Assembly: GCA_026413225.1 (NCBI GenBank)
Contig: CM048553.1
Span: 136,182,190-136,246,189 of the forward strand
Reading direction: 5' to 3'
DNA length: 64,000 bases
DNA from: Otis tarda
Lineage: Eukaryota; Chordata; Aves; Otidiformes; Otididae
How positions within the stretch are numbered: the first letter of the stretch is position 1; each line of letters begins with the position of its first letter. Positions 51,226-63,821 of the stretch are shown here, piece by piece. The notes below the pieces were generated by a model that did not search any database, was not told the DNA's origin, and was given only the letters and a program-made list of their open reading frames with translations. A program made the translations under genes and the position numbers.

Positions 51226-53435
51226 TACTTTTACAGATCACTAACTCCGGTTCTCCCGAATTATAAGATAAATACTTCAGATTAAAAAAAAATAATAATA
51301 ATTTCATGGGGGTAATGAGACACTTAAGTGAAAATGTCTGTGTGCTGCATTTGATATGACACACACTGAAGTAAGAGAATATGATTCTGTTAAGTCTTGG
51401 AAAAGCTCCTTTGCACTCTGAATATTTGTGCAGAGGATCATAATATACCTGCTTTTGGATTGAAAATGACTCAGGTGAACATTGGTTAGGCATTGATCAG
51501 AGTTTATCTTTCTGTGCCAGTGAAGTACAGTTCAAATGTGCACCTAAACTTGCACATCTTATAGCAAAAATCTCTTTATCAATACAGATTCATTTTCACC
51601 ACCAGCAGCTGTACATTACCAATGTACTTGGAGAAAAGGCAATCTGGCTCACACGTATTGTAGGCTTTAGGACTGAATGAAGTTCATTAAAGTGCAATTC
51701 TCACAACTCATAGTGAGCACCTAGAGTTTTCCCAGTTGGCTTAGTATGTGATCTACAAAATATTCCTTTTATTTATCCTTAGCTTCTTTTGAGTGGAAAA
51801 TGAGCACATTCCATGCCATTGTATGCTGCTTAGAACTGAAGAAAGTCATATATGGTATATTGATAAGATTTAATTCCATTGACAGCTATTGATATCCAGA
51901 TATTTAGCTGATTTTGTTCACTGTTTGTAATAATTCAAACAAGTAGTGTGAAGGTGGTTGGCAAGCAATGATTAAGAATATTGTTATTCATAATCAATTT
52001 TATCTAATTAGCTAACTTAGTATTGATTATGTTTCTTGATTGGAAAGATTTTTGGAGAAGAATAATGCCTGGAAGCTAAATCTTGAATTTGGGCCCAAAC
52101 ATTAAAACAAAAAACTAATTATGTGCCACAGAATTATGTAAAAACAGCTCTGAAAAAAAAAACCTGAGTTATGGCATCAAATGTCTCATATGTTAACTGT
52201 GATTGATAGATGTTCACTAATAAGTTTTCTGCCTGTAGCAGCATCTTTACCTATGAAGTGAATGGTATTAAGAAGGCATAGATCAACCTAGAAGTTGTTT
52301 TAGTTTGTATCTTTCTGAAACAACACACTTCCATGAACATAAGATGCTAAGGTATTTAAGACACTCCCCAAACCCTCCTATTCAGAACTGATGTTTTTGC
52401 TGTCAGTCACTTACAGACAAGGCCCAGCCAGGGCCTCTCTCGTGTGTAAGAATTACAATCAGTAACTTCCATAGCATCTGTTTTATTTGGTTCTCTTCCT
52501 TTCTTCCTTTAATCACCTAAATAATGGAATTTCTTTTTTTTTCTTCTTTTTTTTTTTTTTAGTGATAATCTACTTGTGAGTTTTAGCAAGAATAAAACAC
52601 ATGCACCTCTGATTTAGAATGGAGAAGAGCTTAAGTAATGTATACAAATTAAACAACAATGCCTTTATGAAACTTTTTTCTGTTCTCTTATTTATTGACA
52701 GATTTTTTTTTTAATTACAACACAATGAAATTATGGTGAGTACATAAGATGCAATAGTATAAAAAGCCATTTTAACCCTTCCCTTGGTTAAGACACTTAC
52801 AGCAGACAAGAACTGCCCCACCCCAACTCCCCCCTTCTCAAATGAAAACAAAAAATAAATATAAATTAATAAATATAAAAGGAATCACTGCACAGCCCTT
52901 AACTCTTTGATTGCCATGGCAAGAACCATAATGATGATTCTAGCATGTGACTTTCTGTGGTTAAAGGTTGCCGCAGCAGTCAAAGGGTTATAGCATTGTA
53001 AACATAAGTATTTTGTTGAAAATGTTCAGTCATGTTAATGGTCTACAGCAATGTGATTATTATCATGACCCCTTGACCTTTAATGACACAACATTATAAG
53101 GAGTTAAAGAGATAATAGCTTAGTGAGCTGTTACATAGATTAATTAACCCATTTTGTGTAACAATGCACTATGAGGTCTTGATTTACTAATAAAAGATAA
53201 CTTGTGTATAATAAAACACCGTTCAATGCATTGATCAATAAAATCAATGAAAAAATCAGTCTAAGCACCACAAAATTTTGCCTGATTATATCTGACAGTC
53301 ATAATACACTTTAGCACCATTTAGTCAGCCTTGCATTTGCACACAAACAAGCTTTGTGTTTGTCAGTAGAAGCTACCTGAATCAATAACATATGTCAGTT
53401 ATAAAAAGGTTACTGTATAGAATGCTGTGTGAGCC
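51226..53435. other. AT-rich DNA with a conserved-element-like block
   Basis: No gene recognised. The stretch 52890-53420 is rich in transcription-factor-like words (TGTGGTT, GTCAAAGGG, TGACCTTTAATGA, TTAATTAA, ATTGATCAATAA) and free of recognisable repeats. It reads like a conserved non-coding enhancer. Confidence 0.4.
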
Positions 53436-53490
53436 AATAAAATAAAATAAAATGAAATAAAATAAAATAAAATAAAAATAATAAAATTAA
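53436..53490. repeat. AATAA pentanucleotide microsatellite
   Basis: About ten AATAA units with a few changes (AATGAAATAA, AAAATAATA). Confidence 0.9.
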
Positions 53491-53586
53491 ATTCAGTTGC
53501 AGAAAGCAAATAAATGCTCCAGTTATCTTGTAACTAACACACATTCTAATGAGTCAAACATGGGCATGAAATGCATATGGGGCTAT

Positions 53587-53662
53587 GCAGAGAAAAGGGA
53601 ATAAAACCGAGAAATTTGCATCACGCAGAAAAAAGGGAATAAAACCAACAAATTTGCATCAC
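53587..53662. repeat. 38-bp tandem duplication, each with an octamer
   Basis: Two head-to-tail 38-bp units (53587-53624 and 53625-53662) with four differences. Each contains ATTTGCAT (53614-53621 and 53652-53659), the reverse complement of the POU/Oct octamer ATGCAAAT. A partial third start (ACAGAGAAACC) follows. Confidence 0.88.
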
Positions 53663-56600
53663 ACAGAGAAACCATCGCATCCATATTCTGACTTATTTCT
53701 CAGGCTTTGTAAATGAAATGAACAATTTTGGGGTGGTTCAAGAAGCAGAGCTTGAAAAGAGCTGATGTTTAACAATGTGTGAGTTTTATGGTCATGTTAT
53801 GCATAAAACCACTTTCAGAGATATCCTAACAACTGCAACAAAATCCTTCTCTTTGCATGAAAGTCTGATTTCCTCTTTCTCAGACGTGGAGGGTAAACAA
53901 GCAAATCACAGTGGGGGGAGAGTCACAAATGTAGTAGCTTCTAGTAAACATATTGGAACCAGGACAATTTCTGCTGGAATTACAGGGAGGAAGGAATGGC
54001 AACAAGATGGAAAATGGAATTAACTGTTAAAATAACACCCAGTTAAGGAAGAAATCAGGTTCTGGTAGATACAAGAGCACAGCACTTTAAGAGAAAGCAA
54101 GGTACATGTTATTCAGAAAGTAAGTGAAACAAGAATGTGTATGAAACATGGAAAACCATGTACCCTTCTTGTATATATCCATATCAAACTCTGATTGACT
54201 ACACACTGACAAAATCAGCTGTACATGCTTTAACTGCTAACAATACTAACCACAGGACCAGCAAGAGCAGACATCATCTCCTTCAAACAGCTTCTGATCA
54301 TATAGGAACACTTATCACATACAATAAACCTACAGAAGTCAAACATCTGCATCTTTCTCTGCAAGCTGTGACTGAACTGGGCAATGAATCCGATTCCCAG
54401 ACCACAGTAGCAGATGTCAGACAAGCTCTTTGTAAATATGTTATGTATGATACCTAAAAATTAGGATCAATTGGAAAATAATGCATAATAGCAAAGCATT
54501 CTGCCATGCAACAGTGCTAGCATATTATGCTACAGCGGTAATGTAATGGCAGTTGATGTGTATGTGTGAACTGATTTGTGGCAGAGGAAGGACTCCAGCC
54601 ATAAGATTATTGTCTGAGTATCTGTGACACAGATTACAGGCATCAGAATGCAAAGGAGAAAAAGAAAAGGCTAAAGATGAAAACTGGAACCGCTGGAAAT
54701 AATACAAACACTTTTGAAATGCAGCTGTCTATGTTGCTCACCTTCCACAGATGCCAGAAACCATGCACACAAATGGTATGCAATGGCTGGCATCAAAAAT
54801 GACAGGTCTCTGCTGTTGCACTATTGTACATGTGACCAGGCAAGTAGACACAAGATGCAAATAAGGAGTCCATGATGGTCAGTGCTGGCTGTACCATGTC
54901 ATTTTCATAATGACAGTGGCAGTGTCAATGGATGGCAGAAACTTCCAGAGTCTGAAGTGAGTAACGTGGACTGGATGATGACCAAGATTTAGTGAAATAG
55001 ATACATCAAGTTCCTCAAATGTTCACAGGAGTTTTTGAGAAGATATTACCTCTTCACTGTAAACACAAAAAGCTGCATTTCCTAGTGAGAGACTGTTAAA
55101 AGCTGTGTGTGATTAAATGAGACAGATAACAAAATTGTATTTTCTTCTTTTCTCTGTATAGCAAACAGAAAATTTCTCACTTGTCTACCAAGAGCATATA
55201 AAACTAAATATTGCCTTAATTAGTCGGGAAACACATCAGGGCACAGTGAAAAAAAAAAAGGAGATGGAAGGGAATCAGAAGTTTGATTGTATTTATCAGT
55301 TTGTGTAAAGAAATAGCAATAGATGATCCATCCAAAGGTCATAAATGTATTCCTATTATATTGAGCACTTCAGGACTAAGATACCATGGAGACATGACTG
55401 TAATATAGGCTAATACAGCTAAAGGCTTCTTTGTCCTTCAATATTTCATCCAGTGGAGTTCTTCAAATTATAGATGACCTTTTGGATCTAATTTTTGAAA
55501 ACAAACATAAGAACATTTCACTGTGACAAGTTTCTGCACATAGATTCAAGCTGTTGTTAGTTTGACTAAATCTCTCTCAAAAGATTTTTGATTGTAGTAG
55601 ATTAAGAATGCACTCTCTCTCTATACATCTGTAGCCAGATTTAGAGTAACTATGCTGAGGAGCCTTTTGACTGACTGCTCTTTAGTTGATTATGACACCA
55701 AATATAGAATTCCATGGACTTTCTACAGCCTAACAAGTATCCTTGTTATTGGAGACCAATAATACTTTGAAAGCTATCATCAGCTTCCTGATAATCTCTC
55801 TTCTCTTTTATTGTTGATTACACAGCAGTTACATGCAATTTTAGTGGTGTCAGTGGTCCTTGGCTCCTTCCCTTTCTGACAAACTAGTTTTGTACTTGCA
55901 ATTACAAACCAAAATGTTCTCATTCCTTTTCTTGTATTCTTCTGGAAATTAAAAATGGAAATGTGCTTATGCTGCTTTTTCTGGGTCTGTCTGGAGTCTT
56001 TGACCAAAAAATCTAGTTGGCTTTACTGTGTATCCTAGAAGCTGTAGAAAGAAAGTTCTAATTTAAGCTTCCTCTGAGAAAGACTTCAATAGGGTGTTTC
56101 TTTAAATATGTATTTGTCATCACTGTGATTCAAGGACTACCACCTTCAAAGGAATGCATAGCAGATAATGACCTGTGTATCCTGGATGAAAAGAAGGGAG
56201 AATCATAATCCTTGATCTGTCCTATAGAATGATTTTCAACTAGACACAGTAAGACAGCACTGTGCATGAATTGACAACAGATGTCTGCACGGTTTTGGAA
56301 ACACAGTAAAGATGGATGTTAGGCATATACTTATTTGACAATGCTTTACCAAATGCATTACACAGAGCAAGAGCTGGGAATAGATTATTTGCACCATAAC
56401 ACATTTCTTTAATTCTAGATTCCTAATCAAGATTAAATTTTCTTGGGTATAACAATCTCAGGTATTTCTCTGAGCCGTGTGAATACTGACAATGGCTATC
56501 CTGAAAGAATTATTTAATAGTTTTCATACACCATGTGATGCATGGCCAGAGTTCATAGCACTTTATCATATGAGGTAAAATACAACCATGTAGCTACAAG

Positions 56601-59600
56601 CCACAGCTATGCCTTACAGGTGTGATGAATTGCAGTTGTCATGATCATTTAAAACAGCACTGCAGGTTGCTGATGATGTCTTCTGAATACATGTCATCAT
56701 ATGTACCATTTCTTAATTTAAATAACCCCACTTATATCCAAGGAGACAAACTGCTCGGAGCTGACTTCAACAAGATATGATCAGTATGCGAGCACTGACA
56801 ATTTTGTGGCAATAGCCAAGTACAGCATACGCAGCATGTGCATCTCTGTTTAGATTCATTGTATACCTAAATAGGGGGTTGTGCATTTCAACTGGAACAT
56901 CTCAGTTGTACGATAGTACTTTTTGAGCTATATAGAATATCATGTAATTGTGAACACTGACAAAGAGTATTATAAACAATCATTTTATGTTATGGAAAAA
57001 TCTGCTTTCTTTTCTTTGAGGTTGTAAAATGACAGTAAGGGGACCCAAATTTGTTCGCACCTTATAAACAAGTTAGCACTGATTGCTTGCTGACCCTAAG
57101 CACTCTCAGCTTCCACAAAGCAAATGATTTTATATACAGCCATGTAAGCTATGAATATGTGTGTAGACTAGGTATTAAACTGTGCCAACACATCAGGATG
57201 GAAATATGGATTAGTAACATTGTTTTCTGATTTAATACACTACTCTTCGCAAGTGGTGAACCCATCTGGGCATGCACTGATTGGCACAGTTACGCTGTTC
57301 TGTTGCTGGTGGGTAATATCATAATACTTCATTAAAAACTCTTCAAACTCTGCTGTCATATTGTTAAGGGCTAACCAGGTACTTTAGGAAGTTATTTTTT
57401 TTCCCAGAAAGCCAGTTCCCAGAATGATGAATGGACAAATGGATGATCCAGGACACATGCATGGCACAGAATGAAAGTGATTATTCCACGTGTTAGTGCC
57501 AAATGGCAAGATAGAGAGAATGTTCAGTATATATTTTACTGCAACAACAAAAAAAATAATGAACATGACAGGCTATGAATTAAGATATGTTGATAGCTCG
57601 CCAAGGAGATTAAGGTTGTAGTTATAAAAAGGATGTGACGCAATTTCATAGGAAAGAAATTACTATTAACTAAACAGAAAGCTGTGGTTTATGTGGTAGC
57701 TATTATAATTATCATCTGTGGACAATGTCATTCTGCAGAAGCAGAAGAAACTAAACTGTGTGACTGGAAAGCTTCATGCTATCATAAATGGCTGGTATGT
57801 GTAACGCATATTGTTTATGTTGTTTTATTGTGACAGCAAGTAGCACTATGCTGCATGCACATCCAACTGTAGAAAATTGTCTTTAGCACACCAGTTTACA
57901 TCATCATTTCTTCACTGATATCTTCTCTGTCTCTAAAATTTATTTCATCTATACTGTGGGCAGATCAAAGCAGTAGCTAATGCTGTCTCCACAGGCCAAA
58001 CGTACTTTATGTACATCTCTCATGGAATGTCACATCTTGAAGACATAATGGGCCACTTCAACTGCAAATCTTAATAAACTGACTATAATTTGTAGATTAT
58101 ATACTAAAGCTTATGTATACTGGGAAACAAGATGTGTTTATGATGTATATGTTTAATGCTGTTTACATGCTTCTTTGAAATAAACGTTTATTTTAGGAAC
58201 AGATGCTTGCTGTGGTCACATACTGATGATTCTTCAAAATATTATCTCCTGATTGTCACTGGGCTTTCCTAGACACATACATACATCAATTAATGTCACA
58301 TCATACAGAATTTATGCTGCCTAATGTTACAGGCTACCTTAGATCAAGCATCAGATGGAGCCAGTCTGCAACAAGTGATGGTGTGGTTTTGATGCTTACC
58401 AGACATTTTCAGCATCAATGGCACTGATGACAATGTCTTTCTCCGTCAGCCTCTGACATCTCAGATGGCAAGTCACAAGAATGGGTTAGATGGATTTGAC
58501 TCACACATTACATTTTTTTTTTCATTATACCAGTGGCAGACAATTCATTGATTTACATGCATAAATCAGAGACTAATTTTATGAGTATATAGTTCATTCA
58601 AACCTGATTTTGTAACTGACATATGTTTAAATGTTCTTATGTGAGCCACTCTGCTTGTCTGCAGTCTGTGTAGCACGAGCTAAAGAAGTACACCTAACAT
58701 TAAAGTGCTGGTGTATCAGCCACGGGTATACCATTGCATTTGATAATAGGTTATCTGTTTCTCTGCTCCCACAAAATATTATTTGATTTACAGCATAGCT
58801 AAACACCTAAGTAGCCAGTGACTTTTATTCCCTCCACTAATAATGATTTTCCTTGTGGCTCATAGGACTGCAGTCATCTATTTACACTTCTGGAAACAGA
58901 GCTGTCCAAAGATAGTCTTGACAACAACAAAAGGAGATAGGGAGCTATTGTTCTGTAATGACTGCTTCACATCTCCTACTGGCATGGTGCATGGCTTCCT
59001 CCACCTCTGCAGTTGAGGATAAAACTTAGGCCATGTTGTGAGAAGATATGGGAGCCAGGACAGAGTAACCCCCGCAATCATATCCTTGCTCGTCAGCCTA
59101 GTCATCTTGTGCTATCTCCAATTTAGGCTGCTAATGGTGCGGTAGCTTGCATTTCTACTTTCTTAAAAACGCTCCTGGAACATTCACTGTTCAGTTTGCC
59201 ATGTGTCTTTTTCAAAATTTACCCTAGAGATGGTTCAAATGCAAAAAAAAAAAAAACTAGAATAGGGATGTAATGCTTCCGTTGCTTATAGGCAGACATA
59301 CTTTCTATTCTACACACTTTTTTTTTTCTAACCAACAAGCTAGAATTTGTTTCTACAGAATTTGGTACCAAAAGCTACATTTAACTGACATTAAGATTGT
59401 GAGGTAAGACCCCCCCCCCCAAAAAAGCTGAAAATTCAAAAATTAAGCCCTACACCCTGTTCTTAACCCACAGTGCTAATGGCACAGGAGTCTTGACCAA
59501 ACAATTGGAGATGTGAAGTACACTTCTAAGAAAAAGTGTAAGTCTGCCCCTTATGCTTGAATCTATTAGCTTCTGTTATTTTCATTCACAAAATTAGCCT

Positions 59601-62405
59601 TAAAAAATTCATTTCTTAAATTATCCCCACCCTTTGCCCCACTTTGAAAGAAGAAAAAGAACAAAAGTTCATAGGAAGATATAAAATATGTATTACATTT
59701 ATCCAGGAGACTTGAAAGGGCTCCTCTGGAGCCATTTGAGTCTCTCCATCCCAGTCTATCCAGTAAATATACAGTTACATAGTTTTTAAAATGTATTTTT
59801 TTGATAAAAATTAATTTTTGTCTACAGTCAAAAAACCTTTTCAGAGGTTTATATATTAAAAGACCAGAGGAAACACTGCCATCATCTGCTCTAGCCTCCT
59901 GGATCATACAGACCATAGTACTCTGAAGATACACGACCCTGTATAGTGCTCTTGATAGACTGTAACTGATTAACACAATGCATATTCAGTTTTGTATTGT
60001 TCCACAGTACAGATCATGACAATAGCAATATGGAAATGTTTATTAAAAATGTTATGAAAAAAAAGTTACGGCACATGAGCAGGAACTCAGATTGCAGAAC
60101 TGAAAATATTTTCAATTTGTTTTTTTCTCAATTCTCATAATTATAGGCCCTGGTAGAAAAACAATCGTTCAAAAAATAACATTGTCTTAGAACTTCTACT
60201 CATTTGAGTTCAAAACTACATCAGGCAACATCACAAATTTACTCTGAGTTTCCATAATTTGAAACTAGGCAGTATGTATTTGGAAATGACAGTGAACACA
60301 ATTGCTCCTTCATCTTTTACTTAAAGCAAACCTTTATGACCATGTTATAACTTACTAAAAATTGGAGTATGCAATAGAAATGCTGACACAATCTTGCTCT
60401 GCATGACATAAACATGCCAATATAATATTTTTTTCTTCCTCTCTCTGTATATAATATATATCCACTTTTAAGTAAAAGAAAATAGATTAAACAATCAACT
60501 TATCATGTATTCATGTATCTATGATGTACCACATACCAAGCACTAGAATTATCACACTTACTTTCCTGCATAATTAAAGTTAAATTCTCCAAATACAAAC
60601 ATTTTTGTTACCTTATCAAAGAACAACAGTCAACATGCTCAGCACTTCATTACTGTCAGGGAAACAGTTGCACAAAAAGTTAAAGCTGCCATGAAAGATA
60701 TTTCAAAATTGAAGTGAAATTTTAAAGTGGATAAAAAAAACAGATGAGATGTTGTTCTGACTGAAAGATAATATAAAAAGAGTTCTCCTATTGTAGAGGA
60801 AAACCAAATGTAGAATAAGTAGTGCTGTTAGGTTTTTCCACCAACTATCCAAGGGACAAAATTGGAACAGCAACATGAATAATTTTCTTCTGTCTTTAGC
60901 AGAACATAAGTTAGAGTAGTTTGTTGACAACAAAAATCTCTCCATGGGTTAAAATATGCATATATGTGGATGTGTGTGCTTGTGTGCATTTATAAGTATA
61001 CAAACACACACACGCATTTTAATATATATGACAAACAGGCATAGAATTCCAAATTCACCCAATGAGCTGATGTGCAGTAAATATCCTATGTTACTTAACT
61101 GTTAATCTATTTTTTTCAGCAACAACTGAATTGGATTTACTAAATAATGCTTTGGGCTGATACTGGTGCACCTCTAACCTACAGTATGCAGTACCTCTAC
61201 AAAACATCTCCAAAATGCCATCCGCATTGCATATGTGTTGTAAAACTATATCTTTTTCTAATCTTCATTTTTGTTAGCCGTACATATCTATATCTGTTTA
61301 TGCTCTAAGAAATAAGATTGCAATGCTCTATAGCATGCCACATATGTTCATAAAATAAGTTCTCAAATCAATACAAAATCATGTAATTGAACAAAAAGAC
61401 ATACTATTTTTCATGCTATGCTCAATATAAATATAAGTTCAAGGCAGTCAAGCTATCCATTACCAAAATAATAATAACCATAATATATATGTATATATAC
61501 CTACACTCTCCAAAAAGTGATCCAGTTATGTGGATTAAGAAACCAGTAAGAAATTGGTTGAATGCAGTATAAAAGTCTCATTTTATGTAAAAGCCAACAC
61601 TGGCTATTTCAAGTATTTTAGTACTTTCCTATAACCTTTTCATTAATAACTAGCTATTTATAGAAATGATAATTTTATACTGAAAATTGTATTCAAGTTA
61701 AATAAAAATTATCTTCTACTGTAGTTCATTTTTAGAGTGTGCACGTATACATAACAAAATACCCTTCTACAGATCTATCATAAATATTTTAGTTTATGTC
61801 AGTTCTTTTCTATGAAAACACGTCAACTTTTTTTTTTCTTTAATTTTGGATAATGTATATCAGGTATTTTAAGAAATAAAACTCATCTTGGTTCATTCAC
61901 AACACCAGATTCCCTTCAGTTTGTGCCAGTTTGCAAGTTAAAGGTCAAAGATCAAAGACATAGGACAGTACACTTCAAGGAAATTCAGACAGTGAAGCTG
62001 TTCACAGAAGACAATGTTTCACTTGGTAATGACAGTCAACAGGTCAATAATCAAGTTCAAGGCAAGCTGTTCATTGTTGCAAAAGCTACTCCCCTCAAAT
62101 CCCGGCTTTCATAAAAAACCAGGTGTCTGACTTTTGGGGTGCATCATTCTGACCATCTTTAATTAGTTCACAGCCCAGTGACTGTAAAGCCTATCACTGC
62201 AAGAAGCAGCTCCTAAAATCAATAAAGAGGTCTGTCAGTTGCTGACTTTTCTCTAGGAAAAAAATATTGATACAAACCTGCTCTGCAGGTCACATGAAAA
62301 TGACAATACTGCTGTTAGCACAAAGTACACAGAATGACAAAATGCTTTGGTGGTCCCTTGGCTCTGTCAGTGATACCGTGTTTGGCTGAAGGCCATAAAT
62401 TTTAC
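53663..62405. other. Long repeat-poor, gene-poor AT-rich DNA
   Basis: About 8.7 kb without recognisable LTR or CR1. The longest frames are 106 codons on plus (54137-54457) and 136 on minus (59566-59976), with no domain motif. Lengths like these are expected by chance at this scale. A 16-bp perfect palindrome lies at 58178-58193 and a C-run at 59409-59420. Confidence 0.5.
58178..58193. other. 16-bp perfect palindrome with AATAAA on both strands
   Basis: AAATAAACGTTTATTT equals its own reverse complement. It presents AATAAA on each strand and a forkhead-like ATAAACG core on each strand. Confidence 0.85.
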
Positions 62406-62896
62406 TAACCCTTTGAGAACTATGGTGAACATGCAAAGGGGTAACACACCAGAAGATACTCATGCAATATCAGAGTCATCATTTTAGCTTTCCTTTGAAA
62501 CTGTAACTCTACCTCTGCTGAGGCAAATTGAACTATCATGCAACATAGTTTAAAAGAGAAATTCAAGATGCTTAAGATAAAAGGCTAAGCTATAAAACTG
62601 TTGCCAGTTCAGAAAAAATCTTGGTAAGTGGTAGAAGTTATTAAAATAGGTTTGGTTCCTTTAACCAGAAAGTAGCTGGTGAATATATTTTGTTTTCTAT
62701 TTATGTTACAAATGTTTTTCTATCAATAATGCAAAAAAAAATAAAAACACTCACTTGCTGTCACAGGAAATCTGTTTTGAAAAAGTGATTTTCTTTTAAA
62801 ACCTGTATTACCCAAACACAATCCTATAATTTAATGACAACCAAGATTAACATCCATCAGACTCTGAAAACGGATGCAATAGTTCTCAAAGGGTTA
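62406..62896. mobile_element. Possible decayed piggyBac-like element (inverted repeat)
   Basis: TAACCCTTTGAGAACTAT (62406-62423) is exactly repeated in inverse orientation at 62879-62896. Read as an element, CCCTTTGAGAACTAT...ATAGTTCTCAAAGGG would span 62409-62893 with flanks CTAA and TTAC, each one base from the TTAA target of piggyBac transposons. No transposase frame lies inside. An alternative is a long-range stem in the 3' untranslated or downstream region of the minus-strand gene at the edge. Confidence 0.4.
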
Positions 62897-63821
62897 CACC
62901 ACCAGAGTAATACCAGCATCAAGTTTCTCTGTAGCATGACTGTTGCTTTAGTTCATTGAAATGCACTTCAGAGACACACTGCTTTTTACCACGCTTTGGA
63001 GTGAGTGCTCCTGACAGACCTATAAAAGGCCTGGGACAGTTGGCTTGGTACAGCTTGGGAAAGATTATGCAGGAAAACCAACCAAAAATCAAACAAACCA
63101 ATAAAAAGGTTCTGCTTGAATATAGTAATGAATATAAATGAGTTTAAAACATTGAGGACATAGCCCAGAGCAGCTGTAAAAAACACAAAATGAATGTATT
63201 ATTAAGGCTGTTACTATATTGCAGATATTTTGGCCCCTTGTTTGTTGGAAAATGGCTGTCCGAACAGTCTGAAGTCCTGCGTGTCTTCCGAGTCTCCCAC
63301 CTGACAAAACTGGAAGTAGGAGTATAGGACTTTATCCGTAGCAGACAGAAAGCAATCCTCTTTGGAGACAAAGCTGTTTTGGGTCTTCTCACTTTCCTGA
63401 AAGTTCTGTTGTGGGTTGTTGTGTTTTTCTAAAAAAAATTACTTTTCAGCAAAAAATTTTTCAAAGGAGAACAGGCCTTAAGGGAGAAATGTAGAAATAT
63501 TGGAGATTTTTTTTTTCCTCTTCATTAGTTAATCCTGATAGTTTAGAGGGCATTGAGCGTGCAGAGGAAAGGCCTAGTATTGAATGACAAAGAAAGACAA
63601 AGGACTGAAGAAACAGCAGATACTGTGTATCATGGATGCTTCCCAGCTGAGCGAATAGCCACTCATGCGCAGGACAGGCAACCCCCTGGGTTTTAAAAAT
63701 CAGCTTTGTTTCAGACTGACAGATGCCCGCTCCTAGCTAGGAAACTGCATAACAGCTCTTTTGAATCTCAAGTTACCATAAACTCCTGGGAAGGAAAGAA
63801 AAAAAAAATCAAAACCCTACA
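62897..63821. other. Region downstream of the terminal exon, possible 3' UTR
   Basis: Lies directly after the stop codon of the minus-strand gene, so its right part is expected to be 3' untranslated sequence. No AATAAA reading on the minus strand occurs close by, so the transcript end is not located. Frames on both strands (60-82 codons) show no motif. Confidence 0.45.

Noticed and set aside
54128..54457. 106-codon plus-strand frame with protein-like composition
   Set aside because: Starts with GTG, has no motif, and runs of this length are expected by chance in 64 kb of six frames.
56236..56430. Coding-like minus-strand frames, also at 54840-55060 and 57247-57380
   Set aside because: Considered as exons of a decayed gene, but each is 40-60 codons, bounded by stops, lacks convincing splice sites and matches no family I know.
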